From assembly GCA_025766275.1 (NCBI GenBank), contig JAFKAC010000038.1, forward strand, positions 124,001 to 188,000: 64,000 nucleotides of DNA, given 5' to 3'. This DNA comes from Lactarius indigo (lineage: Eukaryota; Basidiomycota; Agaricomycetes; Russulales; Russulaceae). This document shows positions 53,901 to 64,000 of the stretch, piece after piece. Position 1 is the stretch's first letter; each line of letters opens with the position of its first letter. The notes under the pieces were generated by a model that saw only the letters and a list, made by a program, of their open reading frames with translations, did not search any database and was not told the DNA's origin. Made by a program: the position numbers and the translations under genes.

Positions 53901-54627
53901 ACCCTTGTGGTTTCCAAGAACTTCACATGCAGTCTTGACATTGCGTGCATCATCTGCAGCAGCAAGCACTTCTTCTCCCCAGCAGTATTTTGCATGTCAA
54001 CGGAGATTGCTGGTGGAACTGGTATCACCTGTGTAGAGGAAGCAGTGGACAAATCTTGTGTCACAGCGGCAGGGTCTAGCGGCACACTTAAAGACATGTG
54101 CTTTATGGTTGTTGATGTACTCCACAGTTGGTGTAGGTTTGAAGAAGACGTAGACTGGCACAACCCAGCTCTTAGAGAGGCACTCTATTGAAGTGTCAAT
54201 ATATTGTATGATATAGTGTGGATGGACACTTACTCAATTCTGATATGTTGTCCTCGACTTCAGGCTCATCACTTGGCTGTTTGTTGCCATTGCTGTCATC
54301 GTCATCAGTGCTGTTGTTAATTTTGATGGTGTCAGTGGGCTGTGTGAGCGTGCCTGCAGTATTGGCCTCTTCATCACTGCTATCAGCAGCCCCAGAAACT
54401 TGATGAGTGTGCTGCAGCAGGGGTTGAGGTCAGTGCATGGGATTAGGGATTTCTTCAATGGAAGGTTGGGGTGCAACAGGGACAGCTTGGGCATCAATGC
54501 TGGTCCCAGGTGTTGTCTTCACCTTCTTCCTGGCCAAAGGATCACTGTTTTCAGTGACACATTCAGTTGGATGATGCTTGCGTGGTCCAAGTACAATGTC
54601 AGTGGTGATACCAGAGGTGGTCAGCAT
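50904..54627 (-). pseudogene. hAT transposase (BED-like zinc finger, catalytic core, C-terminal dimerisation domain)
   Basis: Spliced fungal hAT transposase starting at ATG 54627. The N-terminus is disordered and acidic. A zinc-finger region (VYVFFKPTP...HVFKCAARPCRC) lies near 54060-54180. A core segment with HTGDNLADTFVEVLKAFGI is near 53370, and VSTRWNSTYDML near 52060. The C-terminal dimerisation domain (TVDIERVFSQGRLVLPHV) is near 51080, ending TGA at 50904. A TGA near 54420 (from a likely CGA), other stops in the middle region (about 53550-53850), and the 624-bp LTR insertion make this copy inactive. It cuts and reinserts its own DNA in the family's known mechanism. Confidence 0.82.
52532..53155 (-). 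repeat. Copia solo LTR in the hAT transposase
   Basis: Minus-oriented Copia LTR with perfect duplication CAAAG (52527-52531, 53156-53160). At 624 bp it is longer than the others because a CTGGCA(C/T)ACAAACAGTGAGAACTGATGT-type unit is duplicated (about 52648 and 52702). Confidence 0.93.
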
Positions 54628-55617
54628 ATTTCACACAAGTTGCCAAAGGAGGAAGCGGGGCGTATGCACTGGGATTGGGAAAGCTAGGAGACAGGGGGTT
54701 AAATACACACATGCAGAATCCTACTTAGAAAATGGGCAGCAATGTAAAAGGAGAGCAGAGGGTGAATCTTGGACAATCGTAAACAAAGAACTGAGACAAG
54801 ATAGCTAGTAGAGCAAGTAGTCTGACACTAGCACTGGCAAACCTAGACCTGTTCTAACGCTAAGAGACAATTAGAAATAGTAAGGACAAAGCTACAAATG
54901 GATGCTACTCACTTAAATGGTGTCGTGCAGCTTCATGGCAAGAGTCACATGACACATGTGTGGCAAAAATCAAGGGTGGGCAGACAGAACCAAGGAGACA
55001 AGTAGACAGTGGTGAATCCAATGGTGGAGTGTAGAGGGGCAACCCAAGCAAGAGTGCAGTCAGCAAACAGCTTGGAAAGGGGGCTCAGAAAGGGTGAGGG
55101 CTAGGCTGATGGGCCAGTGGGTTGGTGGCCAAGTTGGTGGCACTTGATCCTCTTGATGGTGACCAGGGGAGGCCAGGCAGCATCGGCAGCATGAGGGAAA
55201 GTATGATGAATGGGAAGTACAGAAAGAGGAGGCAAGGGGTTGAAGGTGGTAGTGAGATGATGGGACTGGCCAGGCGGCAACAGTGATTCAGTGAAACACT
55301 GTGTAAAGCTGAGTGGCAGCAGAACTGAGATAGTAGGAAAGTCAGTAACTCATACAGAAAGGGCCATGAACAGGGCATGAACACTCACGAGAATCCCTAG
55401 ATTCACCCTCAGAAGCCACACAGAAAAAGGAAAACTCAAAACATCCCAGGTTCAACATTCAACCCAAATCAAAAACAGGGCACATGACCTGTGGAAACCC
55501 ATTGTTAGGGTACGGGTTGGCCTCGGGTTGAGGCCAGCTACCCATAACTGTACCTGGCAGTACCCAACCTGGAACCCAGGCAGGTTACCCACACCCCTGC
55601 CAATCACTATGCATTAG

Positions 55618-56351
55618 ATCTGTAACAGTTCCTGCCTGAGGCAAAGGACACTGAGTTGGTCTGCCACTGAGCAGAATGGCACCTAAGTTAGTAGGGTGTT
55701 CCTTGATATAGCCCAAGGCAACAAGGCTTTCAGTGGGAAGAGGAAATGGAAGAGAAGAGGAGACTTTGCTGAGGGGACAAGACAGTAGATTGACAAAGCC
55801 AAAGCTAAGGAGTTACAGTTTATCCTAAGGTGCTTATATACAGGTACTCCTAGAGTGCCAGCAAGGCAATGGTGTGCTGTCACTGCCAGTGAGGCAAGCA
55901 TGAGCTGACATACTGTTATGGGTAAAGAGAAGAGAAAAGGAGGAATGGAAGAGGAAAATAGGGAACATTCGTGACATGAAGTCATGAAAAGCCAGGCCTT
56001 TGACCTGGCTCTCAGGCCAAGTGGGGCTGGCAAATCACTACAAGTCAGATGTATATTATCAATAATTTGCTGGTGAATAATTGAGATGGCAGGGGAAGGG
56101 GGCTTCAGTTTGGGTGGCATAGCGATGGTAGAAAGGAAATGAGTTCAGACAGTTCCTCCTTGCTCACACCCGGCTTGAAGCACAACAGAACAATAAGACG
56201 TATCATGACATCACCATATTGGTGCAGGTTAGGAAGCGACTGTCGAGATCAGGTACTACAGGATTCATAACGTCACATAGTCGAGCAAGGAGCCAGATGA
56301 AGCTATGCGAACAGCCTTTAAAGCCGAAAGACCCTCCGATTATAAGTTACA
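55618..56351. other. Transposon-to-gene boundary region
   Basis: Continuation of the spacer split by hAT, then a change to host-like sequence near 56,150. A minus-strand frame of 145 codons (55683-56120) starts MPPKLKPPSP but has no recognisable domain. I treat it as unproven. The last 200 bp are probably the HIR1 3' flank. Confidence 0.45.
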
Positions 56352-59300
56352 TCATTCATCACTCATCGTAGCCTTTTTGAGCATTTCTTGCCAGTCCATC
56401 CCGAGCTTAGCTAAAGTCTTGCTACGAGCTAATAACGAAGTCAGAGGCGTTTAAAGGTAATACTGAGGGCTCACCAAATACTTGCAAAACCTCCTTTAGC
56501 AGATCCCGCTTCCAATGACCAAGGAGTGTGGGGTTCCAGTTATTGTCTTCCTTAACCACGCCAGGCCGCCTAAATCTCTTCTCAATGGAATCTTCGTGGA
56601 CGAGGACGAATTACAGACCAGTATACCGGGCCAAAGAGTTCTTTGATTAATTCCTCAGCCTTGTTCCTGAACCCCTCATCGGCGATCTTCTTGGCGTACA
56701 CCAGCAATGTTTGCTTGTACTCCGAGCTGCTGTCGAGCACACGCGCTGCATGCAGCTTGGTTTCGAGGTGACCAAGGGTCAGGGCGCTCGTCCACCATTG
56801 AGGGCGCTGTATATTTCCAGGAGGGGGGGGGATGCGTTCGGAGATAGCACTTTCGATTGACGCAATTACCGCTTGCTGAGCGTTGTTGTTTCGAGGTCGA
56901 CTGGACCACGCATCGGACCCTTCGGCCCACCAAGGCTCGGATAACTTTACGAACGTGCAAAGGCTGCTGTCATATGAGTATGTGATGCCAGATGTCGTGC
57001 CGAGTATCGGACTGCCGTTTGGTCGAGCCATGAGGGACGTGATAGTTACGTTCGTTCCCCGGGTAGAAGAATTCGGAGATGACAACAACGGACGCACGGA
57101 TATCGGCGCAAAGTTTGCACTCGATTTCTTGACATTCCTGCAGAACAACATGAGTACAACGGGCGCATGGTCAAAAATTCAAAAATGAAGCAAACCAGGA
57201 GTATAAAATGCCACCGGTTGTAATCGCAACCAGTGAGAGCTTGGCACTAGACAGAAAACTCACAGTACCGTCAAGTGTGAGAGCAGGCATGAGCCTGGCA
57301 ACATGTCAGGTGCCGAAGTGAACGACAATTGGGCATAACTACTCATTACCTTCGACCAGTTGGAGAGTACACATTCAATGTACCATCCAGTAATCCAGCT
57401 GCACAGAAGGCACTGGTGGCCGCCAGGATGACAGCAGGAGAAGGAAGGTAGTCCAGCCAGCATACCGTTTTGCCGCTAACATAACTGATCTCGCTTTGAT
57501 CTCATAGTTCCGGATGAAGTCAGCCCACAGCATGCCATTCATCGACCCACGAAAATTTACCTCCAGTTTCGGTATTCTTGCACTCAAGTATGTCATCTCC
57601 GGCGTCCGCGACTTTCAACGACAAATAACTGAGTGTCGGAGGCGCAGAAAGAACATTGTTCTCAGCATGGGTGTTCCAAGGGGAAAAAGTCCGTTCGTCT
57701 GTAGGGGGCAGTATTTCTTTCACGGTAGTTGGGATATCGTCTCTGATGCGGTCACCACCGAGAGTACGGGCCTTGGTAGGTCTATCTTCGGTTTTATCCG
57801 GGACCGAAAACTTGCGCTTCTCCCCTGGGGTGCCAGAAACCCCGAGAGAATCGATGGGGACCTCAGCAACGATATCGGAGGACATGTGGTCGGACAGACG
57901 GCGGTCTGATGAATACACAGACATTGAAAAATCGGAGGCTTCTGGAACAAGATCCGAATCCATAATGGGACGGGTACGAGAATGGGCGTGACCGGGCGAG
58001 CCATGATGAGATGCAAGAGCACTAGAAGAATTCGAGCTGCCGAGGGGTCCGAAGAACTTTTGTTGAGCTCTCCTCTTCGTGTTTCGTTTTGCGATTAGCG
58101 TGTTAACGATCTCGTGGGCAGTTCCCGTGGATGGAACACCAAAGCCGTTCAACCCCTGGTGGTGATGAGACGAGCGACTAGGCGAGGGTGGAGGCGTCAT
58201 CCGTTGGCCGGACGATGGCACTTGCACGTTTGTATGCGACCAGCCCTCTGGCAGAGGAGGGAGAGTGAAGCCAAACTTTTGCAGGTATTGTTGTTGAACG
58301 GAATGTGGCGCAATACCCTCCAGTTCCTCAGAATCAAAACTGAATGCTGCAAGCGTACCGTCAGAGGATACAGCATATAGCGTCAAACCATCCCAGGACC
58401 TGTGCAATGTCAACACTACCGACATGTGAGAGGTGAGTGTCTTACCAACTAAGGTCCATAATTTGTCGCTCGAAAACCTCTTTGGCCACAATTATTGGCC
58501 TAGCAGACTTAGTTTGCCAGATCGATACCGAGCGGTCATCAGCACCAAGGGCAACGACAGAGCAGATGTTTGAGGTAGCGACTGGGGCTGCAGGGTTACG
58601 GAGGAATATGTGAGGATTGTATGCCTAAGGGTGCGGTTTGTGTTCATCGCGACACCAACCATTCGGTAAATGGAGACTTACAGCGACTTCCACTGTGTTC
58701 TCGTGTCCAACGAGACTAATTTCTGAGGTCCAGCTGTTGCGAGCAATAACGGCGGCGATAAATACAAATCCCTTGTTATTTGTAGCATTTGATGCTGTTA
58801 TATGAGCTCCATCCGGCGACCAACTAGCCACTAATGGTAATGAGTTCATCGGGAGGTGGAGAGGCGAGCAATTTACCTGAGCCGTCGGAAAAAAGTACTC
58901 CCAGGAGAGTCCTCAAAAGGTTTGCGAACCTCAGCCTCGAGTTCCCAATCCGTTGTGCGCCAAATTTTGACGCTGCGATCATCAGATTGTGTTGCTAGAA
59001 ACTCCCCTACTGGGTCCCAACAAACACCCTTGACGAAACCGTGATGCTGATCGATTTTGCGAATTCGTTCTTGAAGGCAATTGCCTCATGATTAAAACCA
59101 GTTGACTCGTGACTCGCAACGCAAAGTGGCGTACCGAGGGTGAACCCACTCCAAATCAATACTTGAGAATCTAGGCCCACAGAGGCCAGGTACCGATCCT
59201 CAGGAGACCACGCAAGGTCGGTCACATCTGCAGGGCGCGGTGAGAACAGACTGGATTGAAAAAGTAGAAACCGTACCACTTTCATGCCCAGGCAACCGCT

Positions 59301-59790
59301 TTAGAGGCTTCCAACCTTCAATATTGACTTCGTCTGAACCCCATACTTTGCCTCGAGCTGTACTGGGAAATGGTTTGTTTGAGAAAGCTCAAGCGAAGGA
59401 TCACATGGATGACAAACGGGTCAAGGTCCCATATCATGACAATCTCGTCGTCGCTTCCACTAGCGAGCCATCTGCCAGAGTTGGCCCATCGTACGCACAA
59501 CACGGGACCAGTGTGCATAGTTAAAGTGCACAGAGACTTTGGAGGCCGATTCGACTGTTCTGCGATGCTGTTCAGGATTGGTTTGGTGCTCCATATCCTT
59601 ATTTTCGCGTCAAGACCACCGGTTGCGATGCGAGAGCCATCCGGGTGAACATGGACCGAGAAGATGGACAAACGCTTGGGTTGTTGGTCACTTTTTCCAG
59701 AAGAGTCTTCGAATCGTGAATCAACGAATTGAGTTAGGAGAAGAATAGCAAACCATTATGAACTACCCATGAAGGTTTAGTAAATTTCAT
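56352..59790 (-). CDS. HIR1: HIR1/HIRA histone chaperone (WD40 + Hira domain)
   Basis: Subunit of the HIR complex that deposits H3-H4 outside S phase and represses histone genes. It starts at ATG 59790 (MKFTKPSWVVHN). Many short introns separate WD40 blocks (SIFSVHVHPDGSRIATGG; VTDLAWSPEDRYLASVG; SWSPDGAHITASNATNNKG). A Ser/Pro-rich linker follows, with the HIRA B-type motif (RTLGGDR, near 57750). The C-terminal Hira domain runs from WLDYLPSP near 57450 to VFARSKTLAKLG and the TGA at 56352-56354. The last introns include GTGAGCCCTC...TTATTAG. A very short intron (about 34-37 nt) near 56590 is inferred from the frame. It diverges from the AP-1 mu gene. Confidence 0.92.
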
Positions 59791-59992
59791 GGTGACACTT
59801 GTAAGTGGCAGTCGTCGCACAGTGGAGCGTAGGACGCAGTCACGGTATTGCAAGCAGTGTGTCTCACGTCTCCAAGTTCGCGTCCAGTGCCCCGCTTACA
59901 TAAATAATGGGTGATACACCGACACGGCCCGGTGTTCCCACCGACGGTATCGTACCCAACTCAACAGCCTTGCCAATACTGAGCGCTAAGCA
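59791..59992. promoter_or_regulatory. Divergent promoter between HIR1 and AP-1 mu
   Basis: About 200 bp separate the two start codons on opposite strands, so the promoters must share it. I see no clear TATA box. Confidence 0.6.
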
Positions 59993-61684
59993 ATGACGAG
60001 TCTCATAGCCATTCTTGATCTCAAAGGAAAGCCCCTAATACAGCGCTCCTATCGTGACGACGTTCCCTCGTCATGCATTGAACGCTTTCTTCCCTTGGTT
60101 CTCGAGATCGAAGAGGAGGGTCAACAAGTCACGCCTTGTTTCTCTAATCAAGGCGTCAATTACATGCATATCCGCCATTCAAACTTGTATCGTGAGTGAC
60201 TATTTACCGGGACACATCCTTACATGATGACTCCTGATACCCAGTTCTTGCTCTGTCGAGGAGGAATACCAATGCGGCGGAGATTATCCTATTTTTACAC
60301 CGCCTATCTCAAGTCCTGGTCGAGTACTTCAAGGAACTAGAAGAAGAGTCAATTCGCGACAATTTTGTCATTATTTATGAACTTCTCGACGAGATGATGG
60401 ACTTTGGCTACCCCCAAACGACAGAGAGTAAAATATTACAAGAGTCAGTCATCTCAGTATTAGGTGGTTTACTACCCGCGAACCGCCAACTTTGCTGTCA
60501 CTAGGTATATCACCCAAGAGTCTCACAAGCTCGAGATTCAGGTTCGACCGCCAATGGCGGTTACAAACGCCGTTTCTTGGCGTTCTGAAGGGATCAGGTA
60601 TCGCAAAAACGAGGTGTTTTTGGACGTTATCGAGAGTGTAAACTTACTGGTGCGTAAGCATTCAAACTCGCTCAAAGACCTGCAGTTCCAAGTGTACAAG
60701 TAGGTCAACGCCAATGGTAATGTCGTACGTTCAGAAATACTCGGGGCCATCAAGATGAAGTGCTATCTATCTGGGATGCCTGAACTGAGACTCGGCTTGA
60801 ACGATAAGGTCATGTTCGAGACTACTGGGCGAAGTGAGTTATCCGTTTATCCCCACTCCCCTCCCTTGGAAACATACACATGCAGCGTCTCGTGGAAAGT
60901 CGATAGAGCTTGAGGATGTCAAGTTCCATCAGTGCGTGCGCTTATCCCGCTTCGAAAACGATAGAACGATTTCATTCATTCCCCCGGACGGAGAATTTGA
61001 ATTGATGTCGTACCGTCTCTCGCAAGCGGTCAAACCGTTGATATGGGTTGAAGCTGCCGTGGAGCATCACAGAGGAAGCAGGGTTGAATATATGGTGAAG
61101 TGCCGAGCCCAATTCAAGCGCCGAAGCACGGCGAACAATGTGGAAATATATGTCCCCGTTCCGGATGACGCTGATACCCCTAAATTTCGTGTATGATTTC
61201 AGCTTTCCAATTCAAAGTCACCCCAGTGATGGTCATTCTAGGCGTCAACCGGTTCTGTTCAATATGCTCCCGACAAGTCGGCTTTTGTCTGGAAGATCAA
61301 GCAGCTAGGCGGTGGTCGCGATTTTTTAATGCGCGCACACTTCGGGCTGCCGAGCGTAAAATCAGGTATATAACCTCTCGGAAGAAACGTCTCGGTGAAA
61401 CAACTCTGATCGGTGTCAATTTTCAGAGCAGGACGTTGAGAAGCGAGCTCCAATCACCGTTAAATTCGAAATTCCGTATTTCACGGTGTCTGGGATTCAA
61501 GTTCGCTATCTGAAGGTTGTAGAAAAGAGTGGCTATCAGGCTCTGCCTTGGGTGAGGTACATTACCCAGAACGGGGACGATTATAGGTGCGTGCGCAAAG
61601 AACCCATGGCAGCGTCCAACTAACATGTCACCAAGCTTGCGAACCGCACTCGACAAAGGCAGTGCCCCTATTGTTCCAATGTAA
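59993..61684 (+). CDS. APM1: AP-1 clathrin adaptor complex, medium (mu) subunit
   Basis: Cargo-binding subunit of AP-1, acting in clathrin traffic between trans-Golgi and endosomes. The N-terminal longin-like domain starts MTSLIAILDLKGKPLI. The conserved block EYFKELEEESIRDNFVIIYE is near 60330, then YITQESHKLE and VSWRSEGIRYRKNEVFLDVI. The mu-homology domain follows (VKFHQCVRLSRFENDRTISF; QFKRRSTANNVEI; DFLMRAHFGLPSVKS; YFTVSGIQVRYLKVVEKSGY). At least seven short introns fit. The last intron, GTGCGT...CTAAC...CAAG (61588-61636), gives an ending SLRT plus ~12 residues and TAA at 61682-61684. Reading through instead would stop at 61623. The spliced form fits the family better. Confidence 0.93.
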
Positions 61685-62037
61685 TCTCTGTCAGTGGTAG
61701 CCCACGGGAAAAGGCAAATATTCAGGAGCAGAAGTCTTCACACAGCCTCTGGTATCACTATGACTCCCATTTCCTGTAAACTCCGGCTGAGTAGCTAATT
61801 AGACGCACACCGCATTGGCTTGCCGCGCACGATCATGATAATGATATGGCAATGTTTAACCTCTTCGGTGATGCAGTGCTCGGTAAATAACAGCATAAGG
61901 AAAATCTTTGCAATGTATCCATGATCCCAAAGGCCAAACGTGACGCATAGTACAAAGTGCGCCAAAGCGTAGCATGGTCCCGTCTGCGGCGACGCAGTAC
62001 TGGACATGCAGTTGGGTTTCTTCGAAACACCATTCCG
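61685..62037. other. Convergent intergenic region
   Basis: About 350 bp between the ends of the AP-1 mu and ferredoxin genes. I see only presumed 3' untranslated sequence. Confidence 0.6.
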
Positions 62038-62768
62038 TCAATGGCGGGTGGGCTTCTTCCCTGCACGCAAGTTGAGACAGAGATAAAGGGCAAATGACAA
62101 AGAGAGACCGTACCGTCGACAAACATGTTCCTGGTAGCGGCTGGAAGGGTGGCAGTCATGCCATCAAGCTCTCTAGTTAGTCGGACCTGACACCCAAGCC
62201 TACTTGTTTCAGAGAGGCCGAAAGCCATGTCTAGCATGTCATTTTCGTCATCTTCGGGCTCCGGAAGAAGGTCGTAATGTTCCGGAGAGAGGACAACGTG
62301 GCACGTCGAGCAGGCAACGGAACCTTCACAAGCACCTGCCACGTGCGTGAAATGGCGTGTCACGAAAGGCAAGTCTACTCAAAACGATAAAATGGTACCT
62401 TCCAGATCAATGTCGTGTTCGTGAGCTATCGAAAGAATGTCATCTCCTTCATTGGCTTCCACAGTCTTAATGAGCTGTCCCTTCGAATCGCGAAAATGTA
62501 ATTTGATGCTAACGGAACGGATAATTGAATATGTGAGAGGGGGATATGGTAATCGAACACACCCAGTTCCAGGATTTGGTCGAGTGATATTCCCATGGGG
62601 GACTGCTGTTGTGATGAATTGAGAGGTCACGCGAAAGGAGCGAAAGTAGAAAACAACCTTACGATGACTAGGGCGAAAGGTGCGAATGGGCACGAAGGCA
62701 GGGTAAGAATAAGCGTTGATGAATAGACGACGTGACCTCGCAGAGAGCCTCTGCAATGCAAGCGACAT
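62038..62768 (-). CDS. YAH1: Mitochondrial [2Fe-2S] ferredoxin (adrenodoxin / Yah1 type)
   Basis: Electron carrier for iron-sulfur cluster assembly and heme A/CoQ synthesis in the mitochondrial matrix. It starts at ATG 62768 with an Arg/Ser-rich presequence lacking acids. Introns of about 50-60 nt interrupt it (GTAAGG...CAACAG, GTGTGTTC...CCGTTAG, GTACCATT...GTGGCAG, GTACGGTC...GTGCAG). The spliced protein has [28 protein letters not shown], cluster ligands in [11 protein letters not shown] plus LGCQVRL, and the ending [21 protein letters not shown] at 62038. All four cluster cysteines are present. Confidence 0.94.
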
Positions 62769-62899
62769 GGGTTGTGATCCGAGTCAGAGTCAGCGGGGGT
62801 GACCACCGACCAAGTTTTATGACAAGCGCGGGGTTGATGTCGGCCCGGTGAGCCGCAATGATTATTCTACACTGCACGCACGCAGTCACACACACCTCA
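62769..62899. promoter_or_regulatory. Divergent promoter between ferredoxin and F-box genes
   Basis: 131 bp between opposite start codons, so the two genes share a compact promoter region. Confidence 0.55.
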
Positions 62900-64000
62900 A
62901 TGGCCTCTACTAGTGTCACCCAGGTGCGTCGCCGTCAGCTCCCCGATTTACAGATATCTCTGACCATCGGCCTTTCTGCCACCAAGCTGTCAAGCCCACC
63001 AAGCCCATCCCATCTTCCCACAGAAATCCTTTTGCACATATTCGCTTTCTGTGTTGCACCTGACGAGTCTAACAACGAGGCCTTCACCGCACTCCATATC
63101 GTTCGCATCAGCCATGTTTGTCATGTATGGCGAGAAATTTCTCTCGCATATCCGCCATTCTGGTCGAACATCGCTTTTAAGACACCTTTTCTCGCGACCA
63201 CGATGCTTGAACGCTCCAAACCGATGCCAATCGTGATTCGAGCCAATCTAACCCCAGGGGGTGGGCAATTTGACGACGCATCATATCGCATAAGATGCAT
63301 GTTTAAAGCCGTTTCACGCGCCTTACGGAGCTCAGACCGCGCAAAGGAAATTGACCTTCGAAGTGGTCCCTCCAAGCATCTGACAAAAGCATTCGATGAT
63401 ATACGCCCTGCGACTTCCCAGCTCGAATACCTCTCCCTGCGCGGTTATGGTGATAACCTTCGGTCCACAGTCTTCGACGTTCCCAGCTCCATCTTCTCTC
63501 ACTGTCAATTCCCTCTTCAGACGCTCATCCTCGAACGTTGCCATGTCGTCCCTTCGTCCCTCGTTCGCCATTGTATACACCTTAGTCATCTGGAGTTGCG
63601 TTCAGTTACTGCTTTCAGTATTGGAGATATCGTCACCATTTTCCGACATGCGTCTCACTCATTACGGTCTATTATTCTCGATTCTGTCCCCCTCCATGCA
63701 GGCGTGGTCGAAGAAACCACGCAGATCGTTCTCCCTCACCTCTCTCTCCTACATTTCAATGCAATTCATGGAGACTCACATGCTCATAATGTTTTTTTTC
63801 TACTTCATTTCATTACTATTCCCCCGACTGCGTCCCTTATCCTGCAATTCCTCATCCTTGGTTCAACACGGCAGATCCCTGTCCCTATTATTAATACCCT
63901 TGGCCGTCACTTCTCTGCGGGTGAACCAATCCGCAGTCTTATCGTTTTCCAGGCGAATCTTCACAAGCGGCGCGGCCTACGAATACAAGGCTGGACGAGA
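62900..64000 (+). CDS. F-box protein, partial (runs off window)
   Basis: Open from ATG 62900 (context CTCAATGG) to the window end, 367 codons, no intron needed. An F-box lies near residues 42-95 (LPTEILLHIFAFC...ISHVCHVWREISLAYPPFW). Leucine-rich segments follow (LEYLSLRGYG; LQTLILERCHV; LSHLELRSV; LRSIILDSV). This matches the large F-box/LRR-like family of Agaricomycetes, which supplies substrate adaptors for SCF ubiquitin ligases. The substrate is unknown. Confidence 0.88.
   Translation, partial: MASTSVTQVRRRQLPDLQISLTIGLSATKLSSPPSPSHLPTEILLHIFAFCVAPDESNNEAFTALHIVRISHVCHVWREISLAYPPFWSNIAFKTPFLATTMLERSKPMPIVIRANLTPGGGQFDDASYRIRCMFKAVSRALRSSDRAKEIDLRSGPSKHLTKAFDDIRPATSQLEYLSLRGYGDNLRSTVFDVPSSIFSHCQFPLQTLILERCHVVPSSLVRHCIHLSHLELRSVTAFSIGDIVTIFRHASHSLRSIILDSVPLHAGVVEETTQIVLPHLSLLHFNAIHGDSHAHNVFFLLHFITIPPTASLILQFLILGSTRQIPVPIINTLGRHFSAGEPIRSLIVFQANLHKRRGLRIQGWTR

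Larger units (their letters stand above)
50513..55609 (-). mobile_element. hAT-type DNA transposon
   Basis: The ends share TAGTGATTGGC as terminal inverted repeats, with an exact 8-bp duplication TGCATTAG (50505-50512 and 55610-55617), the size typical of hAT. Both subterminal regions are rich in GGGTACGGGTT / GGGTATGGGTT-like motifs. The transposase gene is on the minus strand. The ~980 bp between its start and the right end (54628-55609) holds no gene I can support. A solo Copia LTR interrupts the gene. Confidence 0.93.

Noticed and set aside
55683..56120. 145-codon minus-strand ORF at the island edge
   Set aside because: No domain, no homologue recognised, no intron or promoter evidence. 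Kept only as a note in the boundary region.
61588..61623. AP-1 mu ending by read-through at the TAA 61621-61623
   Set aside because: A canonical 49-nt intron with CTAAC branch site fits there and gives the family's usual SLRT-type ending.
1..64000. CRISPR arrays, rRNA or tRNA genes
   Set aside because: I saw no regularly spaced direct repeats with spacers, no rRNA core sequence and no tRNA cloverleaf. A tRNA scan was not possible here.

Overview
The window is nuclear DNA from a filamentous basidiomycete, most likely an Agaricomycete. The evidence is the short introns (about 35-60 nt, GTRNGT...CTAAC...YAG), the chromodomain Ty3 elements, the fungal hAT transposase, and the four host genes at the right end. 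I could not assign a species.

Bases 1 to about 56,150 are a nested transposon island. I resolve these families. Family A is Ty3 (LTR about 675-690 bp): A1 (1-2440, minus), A2 (2441-3751), A3 (3752-6804, minus) and A4 (12802-23279, near full length). Family C is Ty3: C1 (23468-31323, intact reading frames), an old copy E (6931-9465 plus 42627-49643, minus) and one solo LTR. Family D is Ty3: D1 (32354-40300, intact and very young), one solo LTR and one LTR fragment. A Ty1/Copia family has one split element, Cop1 (9466-42621), and four solo LTRs. Three further LTR families (called S, R and X here) occur only as solo LTRs. The nesting is E > Cop1 > {S solo; A4 > D solo; C1; Copia solo LTR > D1}. 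Thirteen junction pairs carry recognisable 5-bp target-site duplications. A hAT transposon with an 8-bp duplication lies at 50513-55609.

The Ty3 elements share three features worth attention. (1) Families A, C and D each carry a sequence just inside the 5' LTR complementary over 10-11 nt to the predicted first bases of their own RNA, 33-35 nt after a TATA box. This is the arrangement of Tf1-type self-priming, and it covaries between families. (2) From the predicted RNA start to the first core gag AUG, the leaders of C1 and D1 contain essentially no AUG in any frame. Conserved protein is nevertheless encoded there, apparently opened by a GUG in ideal context. Family A extends this to two extra Met-free ORFs, each preceded by a hairpin. 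(3) Gag and Pol are in the -1 frame, with an X-XXY-YYZ type heptamer or a close relative at the junction. Decay of older copies is dominated by CpG to TpG/CpA change, which turns CGA codons into TGA.

From 56,352 to the right edge is an ordinary gene-dense region: HIR1/HIRA histone chaperone (minus), AP-1 clathrin adaptor mu subunit (plus), mitochondrial [2Fe-2S] ferredoxin (minus) and a partial F-box protein (plus). HIR1/AP-1 mu and ferredoxin/F-box are divergent pairs with short shared promoters.
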